Below, piece by piece: positions 1 through 8,721 of a stretch of DNA of 64,000 bases (the first letter of the stretch is position 1; the number at the start of each line of letters is the position of its first letter). The notes beneath the pieces were generated by a model. That model was not told the DNA's origin. It did not search any database and worked only from the letters and a program-made list of their open reading frames with translations. A program made the position numbers and the translations under genes. Source of the DNA: Xanthomonas nasturtii (GTDB taxonomy: Bacteria; Pseudomonadota; Gammaproteobacteria; Xanthomonadales; Xanthomonadaceae); assembly GCF_001660815.1 (NCBI RefSeq), contig NZ_LYMI01000056.1, forward strand, positions 62,001-126,000, in the 5' to 3' direction.

Positions 1-32
1 GGCATGACGCGCAGCGGCACGCCTTGCTGCTG

Positions 33-938
33 GTGATTGCCATCACGGCGGTGCTGCTGGACCTGCTGCTCGGCGAGCCGCGGCGTGCGCATCCGCTGGT
101 GCTGTTCGGCAACTGCGCGCAGCGGCTCGAAGCGCGGCTGCATCGCGACCGTCGCAGCGTCGGTGTTCTTGCCTGGTGCGTCGCGGTGTTGCCGTTGACC
201 ATCGTTGCCGCAGCGGCGCAATGGGCGCTATGGCAGTTTTCGCCCTGGGCGGCAGCAGGATGGGCCGCAATCACGCTCTACCTGGCGCTGGGATTGCGCA
301 GCCTGGGCGAACACGCGCAGCCGGTGATCGATGCCTTGCAGGCCGGCGATCTGCCCGTGGCGCGCGCCGCGGTCGGGCGCATCGTCAGCCGCGAAACGGC
401 GGCACTGGACGCGACCCAAGTGGCCGCTGCAGCGACCGAATCGGTGCTGGAAAACGGTAGCGACGCGGTGTTTGCCGCGCTGTTCTGGGGCGTGCTGCTG
501 GGCGCGCCAGGTGCGGTGCTGTACCGGCTTTCCAATACGCTGGATGCGATGTGGGGCTATCGCACGCCGCGCTACGCCAATTTCGGCTGGGCTGCGGCGC
601 GCATCGACGATGCATTGAACTGGCTGCCGGCGCGGCTGACGGCGGTGACCTACGCGGTGCTTGGTCGCACCGGCGCAGGCATGCGCTGCGCCTGGCGGCA
701 AGGGCGCGGCTGGAAGAGCCCGAACGCCGGCCCGGTGATGGCGGCAGGCGCTGGTGCGCTGCAGGTGCAGCTGGGCGGGCCGGCGCTGTACCACGGTCAC
801 TGGCAGGCACGTCCACCGCTGGGCGAGGGCGCATTGGCAAACGCCAACAGCGTGCAACGCGGGTTGTGGCTGGTGCGTGCCGGTGTGGCGTTATGGCTGC
901 TGCTGGGCGCGCTGGCAACAGCGCTGGCGATGCGATGA
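33..938 (+). CDS. cbiB: Adenosylcobinamide-phosphate synthase (CbiB/CobD)
   Basis: Membrane enzyme that attaches aminopropanol phosphate to adenosylcobyric acid in cobalamin synthesis. The protein opens with a hydrophobic segment followed by [16 protein letters not shown], has SRET and [18 protein letters not shown] in the middle and ends with the family's SPNAGPV and GGPALYHG region; several membrane segments are evident. About 301 residues, close to the family norm of about 310-320. I chose GTG at 33 because it overlaps a TGA at 34-36 in another frame (probably the end of an upstream cob gene), the same 4-base overlap used by most junctions further down. TTG at 24 is an alternative, and the frame is open to the window edge. 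First of seven co-directional cobalamin genes. Confidence 0.88.
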   Translation: MIAITAVLLDLLLGEPRRAHPLVLFGNCAQRLEARLHRDRRSVGVLAWCVAVLPLTIVAAAAQWALWQFSPWAAAGWAAITLYLALGLRSLGEHAQPVIDALQAGDLPVARAAVGRIVSRETAALDATQVAAAATESVLENGSDAVFAALFWGVLLGAPGAVLYRLSNTLDAMWGYRTPRYANFGWAAARIDDALNWLPARLTAVTYAVLGRTGAGMRCAWRQGRGWKSPNAGPVMAAGAGALQVQLGGPALYHGHWQARPPLGEGALANANSVQRGLWLVRAGVALWLLLGALATALAMR

Positions 939-1031
939 TCGGCATGCGGATGGTTCGGCCCGTGACCAGGATGCATCGGCTCGTCGTTCATAACGACGCA
1001 CATCACCCTGCCTTACCACCGGGAGCACAGC

Positions 1032-2015
1032 ATGCTTGAACACGGCGGACGTCTGCGCCGCGCTGCGCAGACCTACGACATTCCGCTTGCGCACTGGCTG
1101 GATCTGTCCACTGGCGTGAGCCCGTTTGCGTGGCCGGTCCCTGTCATTCCGGAACATGTGTGGCAGCGCCTGCCGGAAGACGACGACGGCTTGGCCGATT
1201 GCGCGGCTGCGTACTACGGCGCGCCGCAGGTATTGCCGGTGGCCGGCTCGCAGGCGGCGATTCAGGCCTTGCCGCTGCTGCGCGCGCCTAGCCGCGTCGG
1301 TGTGTTGACGCCCGGCTATGCCGAGCACGCGCAGGCATGGCAACGTGCCGGGCATCAGGTGGTGGCGATGAACCCAGCGCAGTTGCTGCAAGCCGGAAAG
1401 ACGCTGGATGTCGTCGTGCTGATCCATCCCAATAACCCCTGCGCCGACAGCTTCGACCCCGAGACGCTGCTGCAGCTGCACGCCTGCCTGGCCGCGCGCG
1501 GCGGGTGGCTGGTGATCGACGAAGCCTTCATGGACGCGACCCCGCAACACAGCGTGTGCGCCTACACCCAGCGCCCAGGATTGGTGGTGCTGCGCTCGGT
1601 GGGCAAGTTCTTCGGCATGGCCGGCGCGCGGGCAGGCTTTGTCTGTGCGCACCACACCGTGCTGGATGCACTGCGCGAACAGTTGGGGCCCTGGACGCTG
1701 AGCGGCCCCGCGCGCTGGGCCGTGCAGCAGGCATTGGCCGACACGCGCTGGCAGTTGCAGGCACGTGTGCAGCTGCATGCGGCATCGCAGCGGCTTGCGC
1801 AGCTGTTGCAGGCCCATGCGCTCGCGCCCACGGCAGGCACGGCGTTTTTTCAGTGGTGCCGGCGCGACGATGCAGCTGCCTTGCACACTGCGCTGGCGCA
1901 GCGCGGCATCTTGACCCGGCTGTTCGAAACACTCGCCAGCCTGCGCTTCGGTCTTCCGCCGGATGCCGCAGGCGAAGCACGTCTGGGTGCAGCGCTGCGC
2001 GAGGTGGCGGCGTGA
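1032..2015 (+). CDS. cobD: Threonine-phosphate decarboxylase (CobD, PLP enzyme)
   Basis: Makes (R)-1-amino-2-propanol phosphate from L-threonine phosphate, the linker used by the preceding CbiB. It is a fold-type I aminotransferase-like protein of 327 residues: N-terminal [23 protein letters not shown], a NPNNP-like turn ([10 protein letters not shown]), VIDEAFMD, and the pyridoxal-phosphate lysine in [15 protein letters not shown] (about residue 192). The stop TGA overlaps the GTG of cobQ in a GTGA tetranucleotide, implying coupled translation. A 93-base gap separates it from cbiB; I see no riboswitch there. In Pseudomonas denitrificans nomenclature this gene is called cobC. Confidence 0.93.
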   Translation: MLEHGGRLRRAAQTYDIPLAHWLDLSTGVSPFAWPVPVIPEHVWQRLPEDDDGLADCAAAYYGAPQVLPVAGSQAAIQALPLLRAPSRVGVLTPGYAEHAQAWQRAGHQVVAMNPAQLLQAGKTLDVVVLIHPNNPCADSFDPETLLQLHACLAARGGWLVIDEAFMDATPQHSVCAYTQRPGLVVLRSVGKFFGMAGARAGFVCAHHTVLDALREQLGPWTLSGPARWAVQQALADTRWQLQARVQLHAASQRLAQLLQAHALAPTAGTAFFQWCRRDDAAALHTALAQRGILTRLFETLASLRFGLPPDAAGEARLGAALREVAA

Positions 2016-3487
2016 GTGCGCGTGTGCTGATGGTGCAGGGCTGCACGTCCGATGCCGGCAAGAGCACGCTGGTGGCCGCGCTGTGCCGCTGGCTGCATCG
2101 CCAGGGCATTGCGGTGGCGCCATTCAAGCCGCAGAACATGGCGCTCAATTCGGCAGTGACGGTGGATGGCGGCGAGATCGGCCGCGCGCAGGCGCTGCAG
2201 GCCCAGGCGTGCGGGCTGGCGCCGCACACCGATTTCAACCCGGTCTTGCTCAAGCCCAATAGCGACACCGGCGCGCAGGTGATCGTGCATGGACATCCGG
2301 TGGCCACGCTGGATGCAGTGGGCTATCACGCCTACAAGGCGACTGCATTCAACGCGGTGTTGGCCTCGCACGCACGCCTGGTCGAGCGCTTCGATGTGGT
2401 GCTGGTGGAAGGTGCCGGCAGCCCGACCGAGATCAATCTGCGCGCCAATGACATCGCCAACATGGGCTATGCCGAAGCGGTGGATTGCGCGGTCATCCTG
2501 GTCGCCGACATCGACCGCGGCGGCGTGTTCGCGCACCTGGTCGGCACCCTGGCGTTGCTGTCGCCCAGCGAACGCGCGCGCGTGGCCGGTGTTGTGATCA
2601 ATCGGTTCCGCGGCGATCTGGCGTTGCTGCAGCCTGGCCTGGAGTGGCTGGAACGCGAAACCGGGAAACCGGTACTCGGCGTGTTGCCGTATCTGCACGG
2701 CCTGCAGCTGGATGCCGAGGATGCGTTGCCACGCAACGTGCCGCAGAAGCCGAACGCGCAGTTGCGCGTGGTGGTGCCGGTGTTGCCGCGCATCAGCAAT
2801 CACACCGACCTGGATGCGTTGCTGGCGCACCCGCAGGTGGAGGTGCACCTGATCGGTCCCGGACAGGCGCCACCGCCCTGCGATCTGATCGTGCTGCCGG
2901 GCAGCAAATCCACCCGGCTCGATCTGCACTGGCTGCGCATCCATGGTTGGGACACCGCCATCGCCCGTCATCTGCGCTATGGCGGGAAATTGCTTGGCAT
3001 TTGCGGTGGTCTGCAGATGCTGGGTACCCACATTCACGACCCGGAGGGCATCGAAGGCCCGGCCGGCAGCAGCGCCGGTCTTGGTTGGCTGGCGCTGCAA
3101 ACCACGCTGCACCCGCACAAGCAGTTGCATCGGGTGCAGGGGCGTTTGCTGCTGGGCGATGCCAGCGTCAGCGGCTACGAAATTCATTGCGGTATCAGCA
3201 ACGGCGCCGCACTGGCACGGCCATTGCTGCAGCTGGACGATGGGCGCAGCGATGGCGCCATCTCCGACGATGGTCAGGTGCTGGGCACGTATTTGCATGG
3301 CCTGTTCGATCACCCGCAGGCACTGGCCGCCTTGCTGGCGTGGGCCGGTCTGGCACAGGCCGCGCCGCTGGATCTTGCCGCACTGCGCGAGGCCAGCCTC
3401 GAGCGTCTGGCCGACGCGGTGCACGCGCATCTGGACACCACCGCACTGACACACCTCATCAGCAAGGAACCGGTATGCAGCACTTGA
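2012..3487 (+). CDS. cobQ: Cobyric acid synthase (CobQ/CbiP)
   Basis: Amidates four side chains (b, d, e, g) of adenosylcobyrinic acid a,c-diamide with glutamine and ATP. N-terminal dethiobiotin-synthetase-like domain with [18 protein letters not shown] and [18 protein letters not shown], then a class I glutamine amidotransferase domain with [12 protein letters not shown] (nucleophile Cys about residue 331) and GTYLHGLFD carrying the catalytic His. 491 residues, normal for the family. GTG at 2012 was chosen because homology begins there and it overlaps the cobD stop; the frame stays open far upstream only as a shadow of cobD. Its 3' end overlaps cobU by 13 bases. Confidence 0.95.
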   Translation: MSARVLMVQGCTSDAGKSTLVAALCRWLHRQGIAVAPFKPQNMALNSAVTVDGGEIGRAQALQAQACGLAPHTDFNPVLLKPNSDTGAQVIVHGHPVATLDAVGYHAYKATAFNAVLASHARLVERFDVVLVEGAGSPTEINLRANDIANMGYAEAVDCAVILVADIDRGGVFAHLVGTLALLSPSERARVAGVVINRFRGDLALLQPGLEWLERETGKPVLGVLPYLHGLQLDAEDALPRNVPQKPNAQLRVVVPVLPRISNHTDLDALLAHPQVEVHLIGPGQAPPPCDLIVLPGSKSTRLDLHWLRIHGWDTAIARHLRYGGKLLGICGGLQMLGTHIHDPEGIEGPAGSSAGLGWLALQTTLHPHKQLHRVQGRLLLGDASVSGYEIHCGISNGAALARPLLQLDDGRSDGAISDDGQVLGTYLHGLFDHPQALAALLAWAGLAQAAPLDLAALREASLERLADAVHAHLDTTALTHLISKEPVCST

Positions 3488-3996
3488 TTCTGGGCGGCGC
3501 CCGTTCGGGCAAGAGCGCGCTGGCCGAGCGCATCGCCGCCGCCGCCGGACGTGAAGTGACGTATCTGGCCACGGGGCAAGCGTTCGACGATGAAATGCAG
3601 CGGCGCATTGCCCATCACCGCAGCCAGCGCCCGCCGCATTGGCAGTGCGTGGAAGAGCCCATTGCGCTGGCCGCAAGCCTGCAGGCGCATGCCGCGCCGG
3701 ATCGCTGCGTGCTGGTGGATTGCCTGACCCTGTGGCTGAGCAATCTGCTCGGCCATCCGGATGCGGGCGTGTTCGCGCGCGAGCGCGCTGCGCTGCTCGC
3801 GGTGCTCCCGCACCTTCCGGGGCAGATCGTACTGGTCAGCAACGAGGTAGGGCAGGGCGTTGTGCCGTTGGGCGAACTCACGCGTCGTTTTGTCGACGAA
3901 GCCGGCTGGCTGCATCAGGCATTGGCGCTACAGTGCGCGCATGTGGTGTTGGTGGTGGCAGGCTTGCCAATGGTGCTGAAGGGAGAGAGCGTGTGA
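3475..3996 (+). CDS. cobU: Bifunctional adenosylcobinamide kinase/guanylyltransferase (CobU/CobP)
   Basis: Phosphorylates adenosylcobinamide and then transfers GMP to give adenosylcobinamide-GDP, the acceptor for CobS. The 173-residue protein begins [18 protein letters not shown] with the P-loop, followed by [20 protein letters not shown], where the His of the family's GMP-linked intermediate is expected, then [14 protein letters not shown] and [14 protein letters not shown] at 3475 lies inside the end of cobQ, and the stop overlaps the cobT GTG (GTGA). Both contacts suggest translational coupling within the operon. Confidence 0.95.
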   Translation: MQHLILGGARSGKSALAERIAAAAGREVTYLATGQAFDDEMQRRIAHHRSQRPPHWQCVEEPIALAASLQAHAAPDRCVLVDCLTLWLSNLLGHPDAGVFARERAALLAVLPHLPGQIVLVSNEVGQGVVPLGELTRRFVDEAGWLHQALALQCAHVVLVVAGLPMVLKGESV

Positions 3997-5039
3997 ATAG
4001 CGATTGGATCGTTGGCGCCTGCGCCGTGCCGGACGCGCGCATGCGCTCTGCTGCGCTGGCCCGCCAGGAGCAGCTGACCAAACCGCCCGGTGCACTGGGC
4101 CGGCTGGAACACCTGGCAGTGCAACTGGCCGCCTGGCAACGCACCGAACACCCGGCGGTGCAGCGGGTCTGGATTGCGGTGTATGCCGCCGATCATGCTG
4201 TGGCAGCCGAAGGGGTGTCGGCATTTCCGCAGGCGGTCACCGGCGAGATGGTGCGCAACTTTGCACGCGGCGGCGCAGCCATTGCGGTGCTGGCGCGCGA
4301 ATTGGGTGCGCGGCTGGAAGTGGTGAATCTGGGCGTGGTCAACGACCCCGGCGACCTGCCGCGGGTGCGGCGTGCCTGGATCGCGCCGTGCAGTGCCAAT
4401 ATCTGCGAACAGCCGGCGATGACGCACGCGCAGCTGCGCGATGCGCTCGCCGCCGGTGCCGACAGCATCGCGCAGGCAAAAAGTTGCGGCACGCAGCTGT
4501 TTGTCGGTGGCGAGATGGGCATCGGCAATACCACCTCCGCCGCGGCGCTGGGCTGCGCGCTGCTGTCGCAGTTTCCGCAGGCGATGGCGGGCGCAGGCAC
4601 CGGCCTGGATGCCGAAGGCATCGCGCACAAGGCCACCGTGATCACGCGTGCGCTGGCCGTGCACGCCGATGCATCCACCCCGCTGGAGCGGCTGCGCCGG
4701 CTTGGCGGGTTTGAAATCGCTGCCTTGGTCGGCGCGTATATCGCCGCCGCGCAGGCCGGCATCCCGGTGTTGGTGGATGGCTTCATCACCACCGCTGCGG
4801 CACTGGTGGCCACCCGCCTGAACCCCGGGGTGCGCGAATGGATGTTGTTCGGGCATCGCTCGCAGGAACGTGGGCATGCGGCGCTGTTGCGCGCGCTGGA
4901 TGCAGAACCCTTACTGCAACTGGATCTGCGGCTTGGCGAAGCCAGCGGCGCGGCGGTCGCGATTCCGTTGCTGCGCAGCGCCTGCGCCCTGCATAACGGC
5001 ATGGCCACCTTTGCCGAAGCCGGAGTGTCGGACGCATGA
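3993..5039 (+). CDS. cobT: Nicotinate-nucleotide--dimethylbenzimidazole phosphoribosyltransferase
   Basis: Forms alpha-ribazole 5'-phosphate, the lower-ligand half of cobalamin, from nicotinate mononucleotide and dimethylbenzimidazole. Family signatures visible in the 348 residues: [11 protein letters not shown] near the N-terminus, [43 protein letters not shown] and the C-terminal [16 protein letters not shown] that carries the catalytic glutamate. GTG at 3993 overlaps the cobU stop by four bases; the stop TGA overlaps the next ATG in ATGA. Dimethylbenzimidazole synthesis itself (BluB) is not encoded in the window. Confidence 0.95.
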   Translation: MNSDWIVGACAVPDARMRSAALARQEQLTKPPGALGRLEHLAVQLAAWQRTEHPAVQRVWIAVYAADHAVAAEGVSAFPQAVTGEMVRNFARGGAAIAVLARELGARLEVVNLGVVNDPGDLPRVRRAWIAPCSANICEQPAMTHAQLRDALAAGADSIAQAKSCGTQLFVGGEMGIGNTTSAAALGCALLSQFPQAMAGAGTGLDAEGIAHKATVITRALAVHADASTPLERLRRLGGFEIAALVGAYIAAAQAGIPVLVDGFITTAAALVATRLNPGVREWMLFGHRSQERGHAALLRALDAEPLLQLDLRLGEASGAAVAIPLLRSACALHNGMATFAEAGVSDA

Positions 5040-5650
5040 GTGCGCAGATCACCTTGTTGCGGCATGGCGATACCGGGCAACGCAGCTATCGCGGCCAGCT
5101 CGACGACCCGCTGACCGAGCTGGGTTGGCAGCAACTGCGCGCGGCCACTGCAGAGGGCGTGTGGGATGCGGTGGTGGCATCCACGCTGCAACGCTGCGCC
5201 AAGTTTGCCGCCGAGCTGGCGCAGGCACGCGCCATCCCGCTGCAGCTGGACCCGCGCCTGCGCGAATATCACTTCGGCCGCTGGCAGGGCGTGCCGGTGG
5301 CCGACATCGACCGTGACGAAGGCGCAGCACTTGGACGCTTCTGGGCCGACCCGGTGCGCCATCCACCGCCGCAGGCCGAACCGTTCGCAGACTTCTGCGC
5401 GCGGCTGTCAGCAGCACTGGACGCCATCGTGACGCACCATCCGGCGCAACGCGTGCTGGTGGTTACCCATGGGGGCGCCATCCGCGCGCTGCGCTGCATG
5501 GTCGAAGCACGTCCCTTCGGCAGCATGACCGAGATGGCTGTGCCGCACGCTTCGCTGCATCCGCTCAAATGGCCGCTGGCCAGCGCAGATGCCATGCCGA
5601 CATCACAGCTGTCGCCCGTACCCACGCTGTCCGGTCGCGACGCCGGATGA
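5036..5650 (+). CDS. cobC: Alpha-ribazole phosphatase, histidine phosphatase family (CobC-like)
   Basis: Small phosphatase expected to dephosphorylate alpha-ribazole phosphate or cobalamin phosphate at the end of the pathway. The 204-residue protein starts [20 protein letters not shown], with the RHG phosphohistidine motif of phosphoglycerate-mutase-like enzymes, and has a second active-site histidine in [13 protein letters not shown]. Assignment to cobalamin synthesis rather than general phosphatase activity is inferred from its place between cobT and cobS and the 4-base overlaps on both sides. The C-terminal 30 residues are low in similarity to anything I recognise. Confidence 0.87.
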   Translation: MSAQITLLRHGDTGQRSYRGQLDDPLTELGWQQLRAATAEGVWDAVVASTLQRCAKFAAELAQARAIPLQLDPRLREYHFGRWQGVPVADIDRDEGAALGRFWADPVRHPPPQAEPFADFCARLSAALDAIVTHHPAQRVLVVTHGGAIRALRCMVEARPFGSMTEMAVPHASLHPLKWPLASADAMPTSQLSPVPTLSGRDAG

Positions 5651-6381
5651 TCGACGGCTTGCTCGCTGCAGTGGGGTTTTTGACCCGCATTCCGGTGCCT
5701 GGCTGGGTGTTCGCCCGTCCCGCTGCGCAGGCGCGTTCGCTGCCGTGGTATCCGCTGGTCGGCCTGCTGTTGGGTGCGGTGCTCAGCGCGCTGGCATGGT
5801 GCCTGCGCGATGTGGCGCCGCTGCTGGGGGCCGCCTTGCTGCTGAGCAGTTGGGTCTGGCTCACCGGCGGCTTGCATCTGGATGGGCTGGCCGACATGAC
5901 CGACGCGTGGGTCGGCGGCATGGGCGATCGCACGCGCACGCTGGCGATCATGAAAGACCCAAGCAGCGGCCCGATGGCGGTGGCTGCGGTGGTGCTGGTA
6001 CTGCTGCTCAAATGCGCGGCACTGGCCACGCTGCTGCCCACCGCGCCCGGCGCCGTGTGGCTGGCACCGCTGCTGGCGCGCACGTTGCTGGTGGCCGCGT
6101 TTTTGAGCACGCCGTACGTGCGTGCCGGTGGATTGGGCAGTGGCCTGATTGGCAGCGCGCGCGCGGGCATGCATGTCTCGTTGTTACTCGGGTTCGGCTG
6201 CGCCTTTGCTGCCGGTGTGCCACGCGCCGTGCTGGCCTGCGCCATCGCCGCTGTGGTCTTCGTGCTGTGGCGCCGCGCCTGCCTGCAGCGCCTGGGTGGC
6301 ATGACCGGCGATACCTGCGGCGCACTGGTGGAACTGAGCGAAACGGCAGTGATCGTGGCGTTGGCGCTGCAAGCGAGTTGA
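5647..6381 (+). CDS. cobS: Adenosylcobinamide-GDP ribazoletransferase (cobalamin 5'-phosphate synthase)
   Basis: Integral membrane enzyme that joins adenosylcobinamide-GDP to alpha-ribazole (phosphate). The 244-residue protein begins [20 protein letters not shown] and contains the family's acidic signature TGGLHLDGLADMTDAW in an early membrane loop, then KDPSSGPMAVAAVVLVLLLK; at least five hydrophobic helices follow. ATG at 5647 overlaps the cobC stop (ATGA). Last gene of the cobalamin block; the following 235 bases hold no gene. Confidence 0.94.
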   Translation: MIDGLLAAVGFLTRIPVPGWVFARPAAQARSLPWYPLVGLLLGAVLSALAWCLRDVAPLLGAALLLSSWVWLTGGLHLDGLADMTDAWVGGMGDRTRTLAIMKDPSSGPMAVAAVVLVLLLKCAALATLLPTAPGAVWLAPLLARTLLVAAFLSTPYVRAGGLGSGLIGSARAGMHVSLLLGFGCAFAAGVPRAVLACAIAAVVFVLWRRACLQRLGGMTGDTCGALVELSETAVIVALALQAS

Positions 6382-6616
6382 AGGCTGCGGGCCAGGCGGT
6401 TGCGATGCCGTCAGGCGGACGCGACTGCTGTTCGAGGTGGCAGGGGCGATTGACCTTGCGCATCGTCCGGCTTGGCCCGACGAACAGTTCCGTGTTGCCG
6501 GTCACTGCACACCGACAAGCGCGAGCAGCCCGGCAGAGCGGGCCGAGATGCGCAAGATCGGGACCGCGGCTGCTGCCAATCTGCGCGATGCTCACCGCCT
6601 TCCAGAGGAACTGCCC

Positions 6617-7528
6617 ATGCCAGCAGCAGCGTCGGTCGTCTTCCATCGGCAGCGTGCGGTCGAGCGCGTCGTGGCCCATCTGCAGGCCAGCATCTGTGCC
6701 GGCGCGCCGCTGCCGGACCTGGCAACGCTGGCCGCGCTGGCGCATCAATCGCCGCCGCATTTTCATCGCGTGTACCGCGCTCTGGCAGGCGAGACGCTGG
6801 GCACGACCACCACGCGGCTGCGGTTGAGTCATGCGCTGCATCTGTTGGGCGAGCAGGGCCGCTCGGTGACCGAAGTAGCGTTGTCGGTCGGCTATCAAAC
6901 CCCGCAAGCGCTGGCACGCGCCTTCCGCCTGGTGCTGCAGGTCAGCCCCTCCAGCCTGCGCGATGCACCGCAACTGCGCGCGGAAAAGTTGCAGCAACTC
7001 GCCGGCCCGTCGCTGCCAACGCATGCACACACCGCGCCGTTGCAGGTGCGGGTGCAGGTGCTCGCCCCCCTGGAAGTGGTGGTGCTGCGCCGGCGCGGCG
7101 CCTTCGACGATCTGGACCGCGGCTTTGGCCGCATCGCCGCATGGGCCGAGCGCCGTGGGGTGATCGCGCATCTACAGGCGCTGGTCGGTGTGCCGCTGAG
7201 CGACCACCGCGATGTCCCTGCGCGGCAGCACGTGTTCGAATGCGGCATTGCATTCGACGCCAAGGTGGACCCGCCATCGCCCTTGCACGTCCGCCAGCTC
7301 GCCGGCGGCACGCACGCCGTGCTGCGCCACGTTGGGACGTATGCAGGGGTCGAGAACGCGCTCGACCAACTGCTCGCGCACTGGCTACCGGACAGCGGTT
7401 ACGCGCTGCGCGACGCACCGCTGCACTACCTCTATCTCGATGACCCGGAAACCGTTGCCGAAGCCGAGCTGCGCGCCGACATTCGGGTGCCGCTCCAGTT
7501 GGCTGACGACGCTGTTTCACCGATGTGA
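6617..7528 (+). CDS. AraC-family regulator with GyrI-like effector domain (Rob type)
   Basis: Predicted transcription factor of 303 residues. The AraC DNA-binding domain is at the N-terminus (about residues 10-110: ERVVAHLQASICAGAPLPDL, then HALHLLGEQGRSVTEVALSV and GYQTPQALARAFR) and a GyrI/Rob-like small-molecule domain fills the C-terminal half (about 140-295), the order seen in Rob rather than in classical AraC. ATG at 6617 was chosen because AGAGGAA lies just upstream. Its ligand and targets are unknown. The gene converges on xssE and their coding regions overlap by 97 bases (7432-7528), so either transcript would be antisense to the other there. Confidence 0.85.
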   Translation: MPAAASVVFHRQRAVERVVAHLQASICAGAPLPDLATLAALAHQSPPHFHRVYRALAGETLGTTTTRLRLSHALHLLGEQGRSVTEVALSVGYQTPQALARAFRLVLQVSPSSLRDAPQLRAEKLQQLAGPSLPTHAHTAPLQVRVQVLAPLEVVVLRRRGAFDDLDRGFGRIAAWAERRGVIAHLQALVGVPLSDHRDVPARQHVFECGIAFDAKVDPPSPLHVRQLAGGTHAVLRHVGTYAGVENALDQLLAHWLPDSGYALRDAPLHYLYLDDPETVAEAELRADIRVPLQLADDAVSPM

Positions 7529-8721
7529 TGTGTCGCTGGCAAAAACACCATCTGCGGTGGCGGATGCATCAGGAACTGCTGGTGCGAAATATTCCACGCA
7601 TACGCGCCGGCCAGCGGGAAGGCCAGGCAGTCGCCGGGCGCCAGCGCGGCGACGTGTTGATTACGTGCCAGCACATCCTTGGGCGTGCACAGCTGCCCGA
7701 CCAGGGTCACCGGCGTGTCGCGCACAACAGGTGGACGTGCCCCGCGCAGGATCCGGAACGGATGATCGTGACTCTGCGCGGCCGGCGTGCGGAAGTGATG
7801 GGTGCCGCCGCGGGCGATCGCAAACCACGCGCCGTGGCTGCGCTTGAGATCCAGCACTTCCATCAGGTACCAGCCGCAGCTGGCGCTGACGTAACGTCCG
7901 GGTTCCAGGCGCAGGCGCAGGTCGGTGCCATGGTCGCGCAGCAAGGCGGGCAACCCGGCGCAAAATCCGGCCCAATCGAATGACGATGGCGGTGCCAGAT
8001 AATCCACGCCGAAGCCGCCGCCGGCATTCACCCGCAACGGGCCCAGTGCATAGGTGTGCCGCCATTGCTGCACGGTGCGCAGGTAGGCGGCGACCAGGTG
8101 CAGTTGCGCGGCGGCATCGCGTTGGTGCGACATCAGATGGAAATGGAAGCCTTCCAGGCGCAGCGACGGGCTTGCCTGCAGGCGGTGGATCGCTGCAGCC
8201 AGATCGTGCGGATCCAGGCCGAACGGCGAGGGCTGCCCGCCCATCATCAGGCGCGTGCTCTGCGCACCGGGCACGGCAATATTCATGCGCAGAAACACCG
8301 GTACGCAGCGGCCGGCTTGCGCTGCAATCGCCGCCAAGCGTTCGAGTTCGCCCAGGCTTTCCACATGCACGGTGCAGTCGGGCAGGGCGGCCGCCTGGGC
8401 GAGTTCGGTATCGAGTTTGCCCGGGCCACCGAACAACAACGCTGCCTGTGGTTGCTGTGCATGCAGCCAGGCCAGTTCGCCACCGGACGCGGCTTCGAAA
8501 CCATCCACGTGCGGCGCCAGCGTGCGCAGGACCGGCGGCTCTGCATTGGCTTTTGCCGCGTAGAACAGTTCGCACTGCGCCGGCAGGTGCGCGCGCATCC
8601 AGGCCGCGTGTGCGTCCAGTGCCGCCAGGTCGTAGACATACGCGCAAACCGGGCCATCGCAGCGTTCGCGCACCTGCGGCAAGGCCGCAAGCACCGCATT
8701 GGTGTCGATGCGCAGACTCAT
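7432..8721 (-). CDS. xssE: PLP-dependent decarboxylase of xanthoferrin synthesis (XssE, PvsE-like)
   Basis: Member of the ornithine/diaminopimelate decarboxylase family (fold type III), corresponding to PvsE of vibrioferrin synthesis, which supplies the ethanolamine unit by serine decarboxylation. 429 residues: pyridoxal-phosphate Lys57 in LFYAAKANAEPP, substrate-domain GFEAASGGEL, glycine loop NAGGGFGVDY, EPGRYVSASCGWY and GQLCTPKDVL. ATG at 8721 overlaps the xssD stop (ATGA). The last 25 or so residues, antisense to the regulator gene, are low-complexity and probably not conserved. Final gene of the siderophore operon. Confidence 0.88.
   Translation of the reverse strand: MSLRIDTNAVLAALPQVRERCDGPVCAYVYDLAALDAHAAWMRAHLPAQCELFYAAKANAEPPVLRTLAPHVDGFEAASGGELAWLHAQQPQAALLFGGPGKLDTELAQAAALPDCTVHVESLGELERLAAIAAQAGRCVPVFLRMNIAVPGAQSTRLMMGGQPSPFGLDPHDLAAAIHRLQASPSLRLEGFHFHLMSHQRDAAAQLHLVAAYLRTVQQWRHTYALGPLRVNAGGGFGVDYLAPPSSFDWAGFCAGLPALLRDHGTDLRLRLEPGRYVSASCGWYLMEVLDLKRSHGAWFAIARGGTHHFRTPAAQSHDHPFRILRGARPPVVRDTPVTLVGQLCTPKDVLARNQHVAALAPGDCLAFPLAGAYAWNISHQQFLMHPPPQMVFLPATHHIGETASSANWSGTRMSARSSASATVSGSSR

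Noticed and set aside
939-1031. Possible cobalamin riboswitch before cobD
   Set aside because: 93 bases are too short and no B12-box-like sequence was seen; a riboswitch, if present, lies upstream of the window.
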